A DNA stretch of 64,000 nucleotides from CAVROP01 sp050008495 (GCA_050008495.1 JBEKMN010000015.1:1-64000); one strand, 5' to 3'. Shown: positions 1 to 8,309, numbered from the stretch's first letter. Notes: generated by a model not told the origin, from the letters alone. Numbers and translations: made by a program.

Positions 1-3
1 TCC

Positions 4-1368
4 TCAGGACTCCCGGAAATCGATGCGGGCGGGGATGTCTTTGAATCCCCGAGTCTTGACCGCATCGTAGATGGCCCCCGCAACAAACCAACAGCCGCCC
101 AATATCTTGGCCGGCGTAGCCAAGCTCACCCATATGGCGAAACAGAAGATAATGCCCAGAACGGGCACAATCGCGTCTCCAAACAGGCGCCGCGAGGCGC
201 GTGCCGAAGGCGCCAGATAAAACTCCCGCAAGGCCGCCCCATTGACGCCCATGAAGGCGAGAAAAGCCCCAAAGTTAATCAACTCCGCCGCGCGCTCGTA
301 ATTCAGAACGATAGCTCCGAGGAAAGCAACCACACCGATCATAATGATATTCAGGCTCGGAGTGTTGCGCTTGGGGTCGAGATAAGCAAAGAAGCGTCGA
401 GGGATGACGTTGTCGCGGCCCATGCCGAACAGCAGCCGTGAGAGACCCGCCTGCCCGCTCAGCCCAGAACCCAGATTGGCAAGGATCAGGACGAAAGCCA
501 GGGCTTGAAACAGAAATCTGCCCCCTACCACCTGAGTGACGTCCATGAAGGCCGTTTCGAGGTTCGGGAAAGTGTGCCAGTCGGGCCATACGCGCTGCGC
601 GAGGTAAATCTGTAGGCCGCCAAAGAGTCCCGTGAACAGACAGACGCTCACGGTCGCCAACAGAACGTTCCGGCGTGGGTTCAGCGCGTCTTCGGCCAGA
701 GTCGTAATGCCGTCAAATCCGATATAGGTCAGCGCGGCCAACGATGTCCCCAAAGCTATGGAAGAGACGCGGAAGGTTGCCGGATTGTAAAAAGGCTGAG
801 TCGAGAAGACGCCGTGCCAGCCCTGCTGGTGAAAGAGAAGCCGCAGCGCCAGGGCAATAAATACCAGGATGACGGCGGTCATGATCGTTGCCAGCACAAA
901 ATTGGTGCGCGCCGTGGTGCGAATCCCGCGCAAGTTGATCACCGTCATGGCGCCTGCGAATGCAGCGGCCAGGAGCACGTAAGGAACCCCTGGCACCAAA
1001 CGCTGCACGGTCAATGCGCCGTACACGGTGCAGATGAGGGGGACAATCAGGTAATCGAGAAACATCGCCCACCCGGCAAGGAAACCCAGGTGCGGGTTCA
1101 GGCCGTAACCGACGAAAGTGTATGCGGAACCGGCGGAAGGGTAAACGGCGGCCATGCGGCCATAACTGAATGCGGTCAACAGCATGGCGAACATGGACAG
1201 CAGAATCGTGGTGACCGCGTGGCCATCGGAAAGTTTCTGCGCCACACCGAACAGGGGAACGGGCGCAATGGGCATGATTAGCACGACGCCGTACAGGATC
1301 AGATCCCACAGCGTCAGTACGCGTTTGAGGCGAGGCGGAGCCTCGGCGGGATTAGCGGATGTGCTCAC
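4..1368 (-). CDS. APC-family amino acid/polyamine permease
   Basis: A 454-residue polytopic inner-membrane protein with about a dozen hydrophobic segments. The N-terminal pattern (LTLWDLILYGVVLIMPIAPV, then a Tyr-Pro-Ser-Ala-Gly-Ser-Ala-Tyr segment near residue 90) is typical of APC-superfamily transporters, which move amino acids or polyamines by proton or solute exchange. The length fits the family. Substrate cannot be read from sequence. Translation starts at a GTG; the stop lies at the very edge of the window, so the gene is complete. It is the last gene of a minus-strand series and starts 6 bases after the YggX stop, so co-transcription with the YggX gene is likely. Family sure, substrate unknown. 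Confidence 0.85.
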   Translation of the reverse strand: MSTSANPAEAPPRLKRVLTLWDLILYGVVLIMPIAPVPLFGVAQKLSDGHAVTTILLSMFAMLLTAFSYGRMAAVYPSAGSAYTFVGYGLNPHLGFLAGWAMFLDYLIVPLICTVYGALTVQRLVPGVPYVLLAAAFAGAMTVINLRGIRTTARTNFVLATIMTAVILVFIALALRLLFHQQGWHGVFSTQPFYNPATFRVSSIALGTSLAALTYIGFDGITTLAEDALNPRRNVLLATVSVCLFTGLFGGLQIYLAQRVWPDWHTFPNLETAFMDVTQVVGGRFLFQALAFVLILANLGSGLSGQAGLSRLLFGMGRDNVIPRRFFAYLDPKRNTPSLNIIMIGVVAFLGAIVLNYERAAELINFGAFLAFMGVNGAALREFYLAPSARASRRLFGDAIVPVLGIIFCFAIWVSLATPAKILGGCWFVAGAIYDAVKTRGFKDIPARIDFRES

Positions 1369-1374
1369 AGATTT

Positions 1375-1650
1375 CTACCGTTGGGGCGGAACGTACCCAG
1401 GAGGAGGCGCAGACTCTTCGCCAAAGAAATACCGTTCCATCTGCTGAGCGATGAATTCTTGAGCTTCCTTGCTGGCGGGAGACAAACGATACTCATTGAT
1501 GAGCATCCTTAAATGGTTCAGCCATTGCTCCCAGGCTTCTTGCGAAACATTATCGTAGATTCGCTGCCCAAGCTCACCGTTCCACGGGGGCTCGTCGAGG
1601 CCCGGAAGCTCTTTGCCCATCTTCACACATTTCACCATATGTTGCGCCAT
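1375..1650 (-). CDS. yggX: Probable Fe(2+)-trafficking protein, YggX family
   Basis: A 91-residue cytosolic protein. The family plays a role in iron handling and protection of Fe-S clusters from oxidative damage. Visible family signatures are an early Cys (Val-Lys-Cys-Val-Lys-Met), a GELGQRIYDNVSQEAWEQW segment near residues 26-44, LINEYRLSP, and a C-terminal Glu/Gly/Tyr/Pro segment (GYVPPQ). Length matches the usual about 90 residues. It lies just downstream of RNase H (8-base gap) and just upstream of the permease. Family assignment is strong; the biochemical role is taken from the family. Confidence 0.88.
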   Translation of the reverse strand: MAQHMVKCVKMGKELPGLDEPPWNGELGQRIYDNVSQEAWEQWLNHLRMLINEYRLSPASKEAQEFIAQQMERYFFGEESAPPPGYVPPQR

Positions 1651-1657
1651 TCGAAGT

Positions 1658-2242
1658 TTACTCCTTTGGGTAGATTTCCAAATCTACCACTTCGCCTTCC
1701 AAAAGCGAAAGCTGAAAGTGAGGTTCGAGGACCCCTTTGCGAAACGTAGCAGAAGTACGCAGCGGTCGGCCGGATTTCAGTTCTGGGCTCGTAGGGGCGG
1801 TTCGCGAACCGCCCCTACCGGAAGCCTGCGCGGCGGCCGCGTCCAGGGCCAGGTTGGCAAGGCGATCGGCTTCTCGATTCCGCTCGCGTCGTACATGCTC
1901 GATCGAGAACGATTCGAAGCGCCCGATCAATCGCACGGCTGCCTCCCACAGAGGCTTTAACCCCGGATTCTTCACCTTGTAGACGCCCTTGATTTGTAGC
2001 GCCATTAATTCCGAGTCCGTTTGAACGTGGACCCGCAAATAACGCTTGCTCAGGGCGTGATCCAGCGCCGCAAGCAGGCCCTGGTATTCGGCAACATTAT
2101 TGGTAGTCTTCCCGAGATACCCTGAAAACGCAGCCAGCCTGGAGCCCTCGGCAGATTCCATCACCACGCCATAAGCTGCCGGGCCGGGATTGCCCCGCGA
2201 GGCGCCGTCGATGTGCACAATTACGTGAGGGGATTGGGCCAT
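1658..2242 (-). CDS. rnhA: RNase HI-type ribonuclease with insertion in its tail
   Basis: A 194-residue RNase H fold protein that cleaves RNA in RNA-DNA hybrids. The catalytic carboxylates are visible: Asp in HIDGASRGNPG, Glu in NNVAEYQGLL, Asp in VQTDSELM and Asp in NREADRLANLA. The domain ends near residue 135. The tail that follows carries an odd Gly/Arg/Ser/Pro segment (about residues 140-165) translated from a perfect 28-base palindrome, also found at 4502-4529, plus flanking sequence. A hydrophobic end (LEPHFQLSLLEGEVVDLEIY) follows. The ATG start sits right beside hairpin 2254-2387. It is the bacterial/archaeal short RNase HI type and might be a paralogue rather than the sole RNase HI. 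Confidence 0.85.
   Translation of the reverse strand: MAQSPHVIVHIDGASRGNPGPAAYGVVMESAEGSRLAAFSGYLGKTTNNVAEYQGLLAALDHALSKRYLRVHVQTDSELMALQIKGVYKVKNPGLKPLWEAAVRLIGRFESFSIEHVRRERNREADRLANLALDAAAAQASGRGGSRTAPTSPELKSGRPLRTSATFRKGVLEPHFQLSLLEGEVVDLEIYPKE
1791..1818. repeat. 28-base perfect palindrome (GTAGGGGC family)
   Basis: GTAGGGGCGG followed by TTCGCGAA and CCGCCCCTAC reads the same on both strands. An identical copy is at 4502-4529, and variants with another centre are at 22294-22321 and 9974-10001. This copy is inside the RNase H gene and keeps its frame open. Confidence 0.9.
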
Positions 2243-2253
2243 GGCGTGAGTCT

Positions 2254-2387
2254 GAAAATAGAAATTGGAAAATGGAAACTGGAAAACCGAAATTCGAGCC
2301 TCGAAGCTCGATCTTCGGTCTCAGATGCGAGTTTCCATTTTCCAGTTTCCAATTTCCAGTTTCGATTTTCGAATTCCGATTTTCGAG
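2254..2387. repeat. Long hairpin built of GGAAA-type units
   Basis: Fills the gap between the RNase H gene and the zinc-ribbon gene. The left arm is a run of units such as ATTGGAAA, ATGGAAA, CTGGAAA; the right arm carries the complementary TTTCCAT, TTTCCAGT, TTTCCAAT units, with CGAG near the centre of each arm. It could form a long imperfect stem in RNA or single-stranded DNA. No gene seen in it. Confidence 0.8.
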
Positions 2388-3146
2388 CTAAACGATTGCG
2401 CCGGCCTCGGAACTATCCGATTCGTTTGTCCCCAACGGGGCAGGCTCGGGATAGTAGATGATGCGCCCGCAATTATCGCAGGTTAAGAGGATCTCGTTGG
2501 TCCGGACCTCGTTATAAACCTGGGGGCGCAGCAGAACATTGCAGGCGGTGCACAGCCCCTCACGAACCTCCGCTACCGCAATGCCGCGCCTCGCCGGGCG
2601 GATGCGGTCGTAGAGGCTTCGTGTAGCCTCGCTCAAGCTCGACTGGATTTCACTACGGCGGGCTTGCAAACCGCGGCGTTCCTGGTCGTCGGCCTTCTGT
2701 TCGGATTCTAATCGCGCGATCTCGGCCGCCACCAGCGTGCGCTCGCTCTCCAATCGCGTTGCGGCCTCTTGCATCTGCTTCTGAATCTCCTCCGCTTCCA
2801 GCATCTTCTCCAGAATCTCGTCTTCGATCGCCCGCACTTTCGCTTCTTCGCCCTCAATCTCCTTAGTCATGGCCCGGAATTGGTCATTGGTTTTGACCTG
2901 ATAAAGCTGGTCCTTGTGCTTGGCAATTTTCTCCTGAATGACTTTGATGTCACCGTCCAGTTCCTTGCGCGCATGTTGATTTGTGGTCAACTGCTTCTTT
3001 CGATCTTCCTGGGCGTGAATATGCTCATCCAGGCGGGAATGGAGGGATTGAATCTGGCCAGGCAGGGAGTCGATCTGCTTGGTCAATTCCTCAATCTTCA
3101 GATCGACCTGCTGAAGCTCGATGACATTCTTGATGTCCGAATGCAC
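2388..3146 (-). CDS. Coiled-coil zinc-ribbon protein (CT398/HP0958-like)
   Basis: A 252-residue cytosolic protein. Residues 1 to about 185 are a nearly continuous Glu/Lys/Gln-rich antiparallel coiled coil. The C-terminus has a C4 zinc ribbon: CTACN about residue 200 and CDNCG about residue 225, spaced by 20-odd residues. This is the architecture of the CT398/HP0958 group, where members act in nucleic-acid binding or as chaperone-like adapters; the exact role here is unknown. GTG start preceded by a good GAGGAGAGGAA ribosome site. Flanked on both sides by hairpin elements. Family confident, function not. Confidence 0.8.
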   Translation of the reverse strand: MHSDIKNVIELQQVDLKIEELTKQIDSLPGQIQSLHSRLDEHIHAQEDRKKQLTTNQHARKELDGDIKVIQEKIAKHKDQLYQVKTNDQFRAMTKEIEGEEAKVRAIEDEILEKMLEAEEIQKQMQEAATRLESERTLVAAEIARLESEQKADDQERRGLQARRSEIQSSLSEATRSLYDRIRPARRGIAVAEVREGLCTACNVLLRPQVYNEVRTNEILLTCDNCGRIIYYPEPAPLGTNESDSSEAGAIV

Positions 3147-3230
3147 TTCCTCTCCTCGTCCGAAGAGTCGTTTTCATTCTGGCACATTCCGTGGGATGGG
3201 GCAAGAAAACAGTCGGAGTAATCGGGTGAG

Positions 3231-3336
3231 CGGGAGATCGGGTGAACCATTTGCGATTTGTGATTTCCGATCTGCGATTGGTCTTTTCAATCACCAATCA
3301 CAAATCGCCAATCACAAATCGTTCATCCGATCGCCC
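3231..3336. repeat. Long hairpin built of AATCACAAATCGCC units
   Basis: The left arm has CGATTTGTGATTTCC and TGCGATTGG; the right arm has CCAATCACAAATCGCC and AATCACAAATCG. Outside the arms are matching flanks (GGGAGATCGGGTGAAC left; GTTCATCCGATCGCCC right). The same flanks and core recur at 14684-14807, and the same flanks with a different core at 61880-62020. Confidence 0.85.
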
Positions 3337-3339
3337 CAT

Positions 3340-4122
3340 CTACTTCCTCATTATCCTCTGAATAGACAGGGCGTGGCCGGTTTCGGGGTCGGCTTCGATC
3401 AGGACTGCATGAAGGCGCACGTCGCCTTTGGCAACTTCAAACCGTGTGGGAAGCTGATTGAGGAACTTTTGAATTACGGGCTGCTTGTCGATGCCGATTA
3501 CCGAATCATAGGGGCCCGTCATCCCTAGGTCGGTAACATATGCGGCGCCGTTGGGAAGGATCGTCTCATCCGCCGTGGGGATGTGCGTGTGCGTGCCCAG
3601 CACAGCGGTCACACGCCCGTCCAGATACCAACCCATGGATATCTTTTCGGAGGTCGCTTCAGCATGGATATCTACGATGCGAACTTTGACTTGCGGGGGA
3701 ATCCTCGCCAACTCGGCGTCCGCCGTCCTGAACGGGCAATCGATGGGGTTCATAAAAATGCGCCCCTGAAGATTCAGGACGGCGTAGTCGAACCCGGATC
3801 GAGTTTTGCCCAGGTACACGCCGTGGCCCGGGGCTCCCGGCGGATAGTTGGCAGGACGCAGCAGGCGGCCGTCTGCATGCTCGTTCAAATAGGTGTAGAT
3901 CTCTTTCTTGTCCCAGATGTGATTTCCGGAGGTCAGAACGGCAATCCCCACGTCGAGCAACTCTTCCACAAGGGGAGGCGTGATGCCGAAGCCGGCGGCG
4001 GCGTTTTCGCCGTTGGCTAGGACCAGGTCAGGGTCGTATTCCCCAACCAGCGCAGGCAGCAACTCCTTCACAATGCGCCGGCCGGGATGGCCGAAGATAT
4101 CCCCGATGAACAGGATTTTCAT
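3340..4122 (-). CDS. ymdB: YmdB-type metallophosphoesterase (TIGR00282 family)
   Basis: A 260-residue cytosolic binuclear-metal phosphodiesterase. The family hydrolyses 2',3'-cyclic nucleotides and cAMP-like substrates in the characterised Bacillus member. Metal-binding motifs are visible: GDIFGHPGR at the N-terminus, ANGEN, SGNHIWD and GTHTHIPTAD. The start chosen is the ATG at 4122 (MKILFIGD), because family members begin there; an upstream in-frame ATG would add 17 unrelated residues and run into zapA. It starts 2 bases after the zapA stop, so translational coupling is likely. Family very clear. Confidence 0.9.
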   Translation of the reverse strand: MKILFIGDIFGHPGRRIVKELLPALVGEYDPDLVLANGENAAAGFGITPPLVEELLDVGIAVLTSGNHIWDKKEIYTYLNEHADGRLLRPANYPPGAPGHGVYLGKTRSGFDYAVLNLQGRIFMNPIDCPFRTADAELARIPPQVKVRIVDIHAEATSEKISMGWYLDGRVTAVLGTHTHIPTADETILPNGAAYVTDLGMTGPYDSVIGIDKQPVIQKFLNQLPTRFEVAKGDVRLHAVLIEADPETGHALSIQRIMRK

Positions 4123-4124
4123 GC

Positions 4125-4430
4125 TTACTCGGAATCCGTTTCCTTCAGGTATCGATCGAGTAGCCGCGCGCACTCCTCGACTTTCTCATCTACGCGCCGG
4201 GTCTTCTCTTCATAGCGGGCTTTGATCTGGTGGAACTCGTCGGCGATATTGAGTGCCGCCAGCACCGCGATGCGCATCGAATCCACCGTCCGGGTGCGGC
4301 CGGCGATGGCGCGCATTCTTCCATCCAGGAATTCACCCAGCTTTTGGATATAAGCCTCGTCAAGCTGGCCCCGGATAAAGTATTCCTGGTCGAAAATAAC
4401 CACCCGAATCCCGTCCGCGTCTTTGGCCAT
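4125..4430 (-). CDS. zapA: Cell division protein ZapA
   Basis: A 101-residue FtsZ-ring stabiliser. The N-terminal half matches ZapA (an IFDQEYFIRG-type strand, then a YIQKLGEFLDGRM helix, a VDSMRIAVLAALNIADE helix); the second half is a coiled coil ending KETDSE. Length is normal. It follows a short coiled-coil gene that resembles ZapB and precedes the YmdB gene; the zapA/zapB-like pair downstream of pheT fits a division role. ATG start. Confident. Confidence 0.87.
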   Translation of the reverse strand: MAKDADGIRVVIFDQEYFIRGQLDEAYIQKLGEFLDGRMRAIAGRTRTVDSMRIAVLAALNIADEFHQIKARYEEKTRRVDEKVEECARLLDRYLKETDSE

Positions 4431-4501
4431 GTTGGCGACGAGCCTCCTTCGCTGGCATTGACTCCTGTCCAGTCGGGTGACAGATCCGCTCCTCCCTTGA
4501 C

Positions 4502-4529
4502 GTAGGGGCGGTTCGCGAACCGCCCCTAC
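4502..4529. repeat. 28-base perfect palindrome (GTAGGGGC family)
   Basis: Identical to the copy at 1791-1818, here between the zapB-like gene and zapA. As RNA it would form a 12-13 bp hairpin and could affect read-through between these two genes. Confidence 0.9.
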
Positions 4530-4547
4530 TACACGCGTGCTGAGCCC

Positions 4548-4814
4548 TTATCCCCCGGACTCGGCGCCCGCCAACGCATCGATGCGCTGGAGGAGCTTCT
4601 CGATGCGCACACGCACCTCTTCCCGTTCGCGCCGCAGTGTGACGAGTTCCCGTTCGTGAGCGTCAATCACCTTGGCCCGTTCCCTGGACTCCACCCTGAG
4701 CTTCTCAAGTTCCTGTTGCAAGGCAAGCTTATCGTCCTGGGTTCGCTTGACAAGCTCAAAGGTCTTCACAATTCTTTCTTCGAGTTTTCGTAATGGATCG
4801 TCAGTTTCGCTCAA
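4548..4814 (-). CDS. Short coiled-coil protein, ZapB-like
   Basis: An 88-residue, almost wholly alpha-helical, charged coiled coil (LRKLEERIVKTFELVKRTQD, then heptads of Leu with Glu/Arg to about residue 80). Nothing but a coiled coil is visible, so homology to ZapB is inferred from size, composition and position beside zapA. Starts at a TTG preceded by GGGGGGACCGC. Gap of 117 bases to zapA holds palindrome 4502-4529. Confidence 0.6.
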   Translation of the reverse strand: MSETDDPLRKLEERIVKTFELVKRTQDDKLALQQELEKLRVESRERAKVIDAHERELVTLRREREEVRVRIEKLLQRIDALAGAESGG

Positions 4815-4880
4815 GCGGTCCCCCCCATTCCAGAATTACAAAGGCCATGCCTTCGTGATCTTTCAGAATTCCGCTGGCCC

Positions 4881-6920
4881 TCAGCCCCGCAACGTGATGC
4901 CCAGCGGCTCAAGGGCCGCCATTACCCTTTGACTTGCCGCCGAAATCTCCTCGCTCGTCAGCGTGTGCGCCCGGCTTTGGAATGTCACTCGCAAAAGAAG
5001 GCTGTAGTGTCCGGCGGGTATCGAACCACCCCGGAAAAGGTCGACAGGGTGAAGGCGCTGGATCTCCTCCAAAGCCAGATCTCGCAGAGCAGCTTCGAGG
5101 CGCGCAAACGTCACCCGTTCGGGGATCACCAACGAGAAATCCCGCTCTACGGCTGGAAATTTCGAAAAGGGGCGAAAGACTCGGGAGTGCAAGGGGAATG
5201 CGACGAGGCGCTCAAAGTCCACTTCCGCAAGCCAAGCAGGCTGGCGCAACTTGTAATCGCGCTCGATTTCACGGCTGACCCGCCCGAAGATCACGAGGCT
5301 TTGGCCCTGTGACGAGAATCGGCCACTCTGGCTCGACTCGTAGTGGGCGCACTCCGCTGTTTCAAATTGCACTCCCGGAATCTCAAACAATCCCAGCAGT
5401 ACTTCCAGATCGCCTTTAAGGTCGAAGAAGTCGAGCGGCCTTTCGCTGTCGTGGATGGAGGGCGGACGCCGGGGCCCGGTGAGACCGAGGCTCAGAACAC
5501 GGCACTCCGCGGGTGCTCCGCTCGACGACAACGCATAGGTTTTCCCCAGCTCGAACAAACGTACGTCGTTTTGGTCCCGATCAAGATTCCAACGCAAAGC
5601 GTGAACCATGCTCGGAGCCGCCGACGAGCGCAAAGCAGAAGCATCCTGGCTCAGAGGATTAGCCAGAATCACCGGAGTCTGGTCAGAGAAGCGGGAATTC
5701 TCCTCCGGGTCCACCAGTGAAGACTGGATCGCCTCATAGTACCCTAGGCTGCAAAGCAGATTCGAAACCGCCATTTCCTTTTCGCGCAGCAAATCGCGCT
5801 CCGGACGCGGGGGCGCGGGCCTCAGCCGGGCCGGCAAGCGGTCGTAGCCAAATTGCCGCGCTACTTCCTCGACCAAGTCGATCTCCTTGTTGACGTCGAG
5901 GCGAAAAGAAGGCGGAGTCACCCGCCAGCCTTCGGTGCCTCGCCGCTCGGTCATGAACCCCAGCGAGCGCAACGTTCGCTCCACGTCTTCCCAAGGGATG
6001 TCCGCTCCCAACACGCGCCGGATCTCGCTGCGCCGCAGCACGAGGTCCTCTCGCCGCCTCGGAACCGGGTAAACGTCCACCAGGCCGCGGAGGATTTCAC
6101 CTCCCGCCACTTCAGCAATCAACTCGGCAGCGCGGCCGATGGCCAGAGGGGCCATATCAATGTCCGCGCCGCGCTCGAAGCGGTGCGAAGCTTCGGTGTG
6201 CATGCCGTGAGCCTTGGCGGTGCGCCGGATCGAGAGTGGGTCAAACCAGGCGCACTCCAGCAGCACGGAGCGCGTGGTGGAAAAAATCTGCGAATCTTCC
6301 CCGCCCATCACTCCGGCCAGCGCCACCGCGCGCTGCGCATCCGCAATGACCAGGTTGTCGGAGGTAAGAACGCGATTCGTACCGTCCAGGGTCCGCAACT
6401 GTTCACCCGGTAGCGCCCGGCGCACGATGATCTTTCGCTCTCGGAGCCGCTGCAAGTCAAAGGCATGCAGAGGATGCCCCAGTTCCATCAGCACGTAATT
6501 GGTGACGTCCGCCACGTTGTTGATCGGCCGCTGGCCCACCGCCTCCAGACGCTTGACCAGCCAGCCCGGGGAGGGCTTCACTCGCACATTCTGAATCACC
6601 CGCCCGCAATATCGCGCGCAAAGGTCGGGATCGAGAATCTGAATGGAGATCTCCTCTGAACTTCGCACCCCCGATTCTTTTGCGAAGATCTCCAACCGCT
6701 TCAGATTCTTTCGGTAAACAGTGGCCACTTCGCGCGCCACTCCGTAATGGCTGAGGCAGTCCGGCCGGTTGGTCGTGACCTCCACGTCCAACACCCAGTC
6801 GCCGCCGGTCTGCGCCAGCGACTCGACGTTCAGACCGACCATTGTCAGGTCGGCTTTGAGCTGACCGGGCTCAGCGGTAAAATCCACGAATTCTTTAAGC
6901 CAGTTGAGTGAGACTTTCAT
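4881..6920 (-). CDS. pheT: Phenylalanyl-tRNA synthetase beta subunit, short form
   Basis: A 679-residue beta subunit of the (alpha-beta)2 PheRS that charges tRNA-Phe. The N-terminus (MKVSLNWLKEFVDF) runs at about residue 36 straight into the B3/B4 region (VTTNRPDCLSHYGVAREVA). The OB-fold EMAP-II tRNA-binding domain of about 110 residues that usually lies between them is missing, which explains the length compared with about 795 in E. coli. B5 domain, core and the C-terminal ferredoxin-like anticodon-binding domain (FRPFSKFPAVERDFSLVIP to the end) are present. Downstream of pheS but separated by a 159-base hairpin element. Identity certain. Confidence 0.95.
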   Translation of the reverse strand: MKVSLNWLKEFVDFTAEPGQLKADLTMVGLNVESLAQTGGDWVLDVEVTTNRPDCLSHYGVAREVATVYRKNLKRLEIFAKESGVRSSEEISIQILDPDLCARYCGRVIQNVRVKPSPGWLVKRLEAVGQRPINNVADVTNYVLMELGHPLHAFDLQRLRERKIIVRRALPGEQLRTLDGTNRVLTSDNLVIADAQRAVALAGVMGGEDSQIFSTTRSVLLECAWFDPLSIRRTAKAHGMHTEASHRFERGADIDMAPLAIGRAAELIAEVAGGEILRGLVDVYPVPRRREDLVLRRSEIRRVLGADIPWEDVERTLRSLGFMTERRGTEGWRVTPPSFRLDVNKEIDLVEEVARQFGYDRLPARLRPAPPRPERDLLREKEMAVSNLLCSLGYYEAIQSSLVDPEENSRFSDQTPVILANPLSQDASALRSSAAPSMVHALRWNLDRDQNDVRLFELGKTYALSSSGAPAECRVLSLGLTGPRRPPSIHDSERPLDFFDLKGDLEVLLGLFEIPGVQFETAECAHYESSQSGRFSSQGQSLVIFGRVSREIERDYKLRQPAWLAEVDFERLVAFPLHSRVFRPFSKFPAVERDFSLVIPERVTFARLEAALRDLALEEIQRLHPVDLFRGGSIPAGHYSLLLRVTFQSRAHTLTSEEISAASQRVMAALEPLGITLRG

Positions 6921-6925
6921 ATAAA

Positions 6926-7084
6926 GTTAACAGTCGACAGTTGACAGTCGACAGTCCGAAAAGGCCGCTAATGCCGAACGCAACGAAGTTATCGTGCGGT
7001 TCAATCACGTCAACAGCCAAGTAGTCCGCCCTTGCCAGCAGGTTCTTAGTGTTAACTGTTAACTGTTGACTGTCGACTGTCAAC
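6926..7084. repeat. Long hairpin built of GTTAACTGT/TGACTGTCGAC units
   Basis: Fills the pheS-pheT gap. Left arm has GTTAACAG, TCGACAG, TTGACAG, TCGACAG; right arm has GTTAACTGTTAACTGTTGAC followed by TGTCGACTGTCAAC. About 95 bases between the arms are non-repetitive. Lies in what is normally a tight operon junction. Confidence 0.85.
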
Positions 7085-7089
7085 TCTCT

Positions 7090-8238
7090 TCAAAACTGCC
7101 CCAGGAAGCGCACGTCTCCCTGGAAAAAAAGCTGAATGTCGTTGATGTCGTACTTCACCATGGCAAAACGATCCACACCGAGTCCGAAGGCCCAGCCGGA
7201 ATACTTCTCCGGATCAATGCCGCCGTTGCGCAGCACCTGTGGGTGAACCATGCCGCACCCCATCAATTCGATCCATCCGCTCTCTTTGCACACCCGGCAA
7301 CCTCTCCCGTCGCAAACGAAGCAACTAACCGCCACTTCGCCGCTCGGTTCTGTGAACGGGAAAAAGCTCGGCTGGAAGCGCGTGCGAACCTTCTCGCCGA
7401 AAAGCCTCTTAGCGAAGAAATCGAGTGTGCCCTTCAGGTCCGCGAAAGTAATATCCTCGTCAATGGCCAGCCCTTCGATCTGGTGAAACATGGGCGAGTG
7501 TGTTGAATCCGGGTTATCGTGGCGATAGCACTTGCCGGGGATGATGATGTAGAGCGGCGCGCCGTATTTCTCCATGGAGCGGATCTGTACGGGAGAGGTG
7601 TGGGTCCGCAACACCGTCTTCGCATCAATGTAGAGCGTGTCCCAGTCGTCCCGCGACGGATGACTCTCCGGAATATTGAGGGCGTCGAAATTATAATAGG
7701 TGCTCTCAATCTCGGGGCCGCTCTCAATCCTGAAACCCAGGTGTAGAAAGATGTCCTCGATTTCGCGCTGCATGCGCATCACGGGGTGAACTGACCCAAG
7801 CGGCCGGTGAATTCCGGGAAGCGTAAGGTCACTCGGCACAGCCGGACCGGCTTCCGGAGGAAGAGGCAGTCCCATCTGTAAGCTGCGAGCTGGTTGCAGG
7901 GGCGTCGCCTCAATCAGCGGTTCGAATTCCAGGTTGCCCGTGAACCGGCGCAACTCGTTAAACTGCCGCCCTACCGCGGGCTTCAATTCTTTCGCCGCCG
8001 GCTTTAACCAGTTCTCATCCACCTGCGAGAGAATCCCGCCTTTACGCGCCAGCCACCGGTCGCGGAGGGCTTTGCAGAGCTTCTCGCGCTGAGCCTGGCT
8101 GGAGGCGCCGCGGGAAACCAATTCGGCACGTTCCTTTTCGGCGGCCTTCTGCAATTCAGCGAAGAGGAACTCCACTCCTTGCGCGTCCGGAGCGCCCAGT
8201 TGTTGAAGTGTCTTCTTGACCTTGTCAAAAATAGTCAT
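7090..8238 (-). CDS. pheS: Phenylalanyl-tRNA synthetase alpha subunit
   Basis: A 382-residue catalytic subunit of PheRS. An N-terminal coiled coil (about residues 1-100) is followed by class II core motifs: HPVMRMQREIEDIFLHLGF, GPEIESTYYNFDALNIPESH, RTHTSPVQIRSM, GKCYRHDNPDSTHSPMFHQI, and the C-terminal GWAFGLGVDRFAMVKY. Two Cys-x-x-Cys pairs (CFVCDGRGCRVC) near residue 315 are common in this subfamily. The ATG at 8238 (MTIFDKVKKTL) is chosen because the upstream open stretch overlaps rplT in another frame. Certain. Confidence 0.95.
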   Translation of the reverse strand: MTIFDKVKKTLQQLGAPDAQGVEFLFAELQKAAEKERAELVSRGASSQAQREKLCKALRDRWLARKGGILSQVDENWLKPAAKELKPAVGRQFNELRRFTGNLEFEPLIEATPLQPARSLQMGLPLPPEAGPAVPSDLTLPGIHRPLGSVHPVMRMQREIEDIFLHLGFRIESGPEIESTYYNFDALNIPESHPSRDDWDTLYIDAKTVLRTHTSPVQIRSMEKYGAPLYIIIPGKCYRHDNPDSTHSPMFHQIEGLAIDEDITFADLKGTLDFFAKRLFGEKVRTRFQPSFFPFTEPSGEVAVSCFVCDGRGCRVCKESGWIELMGCGMVHPQVLRNGGIDPEKYSGWAFGLGVDRFAMVKYDINDIQLFFQGDVRFLGQF

Positions 8239-8248
8239 AGGATTCGAC

Positions 8249-8297
8249 GGGCAACCCTCGAGGTTGCCCAGGGCGGCCGCAAGGGCCGCCCCGAGGG
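8249..8297. repeat. Double palindrome (GGGCAACC / GGGCGGCC)
   Basis: GGGCAACC-CTCGA-GGTTGCCC is followed at once by GGGCGGCC-GCAA-GGGCCGCCC, giving two adjacent hairpins between rplT and pheS, just upstream of the pheS start. A reverse-oriented relative lies at 62990-63039 inside the start of a DUF58 gene. Confidence 0.8.
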
Positions 8298-8309
8298 ATG
8301 ACTGCTTGC

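Noticed and set aside
4431..4547. 6S RNA gene next to zapA
   Set aside because: The gap is on the wrong side and is mostly a 28-base palindrome; no 6S-like structure seen.
4929..5312. Long plus-strand open frames opposite pheT
   Set aside because: Antisense shadows of a GC-rich gene; no start context or family match.
6895..7083. Small minus-strand open frame across the pheS-pheT hairpin
   Set aside because: Its ends are translated repeat units and only the middle is unique; no family resemblance.
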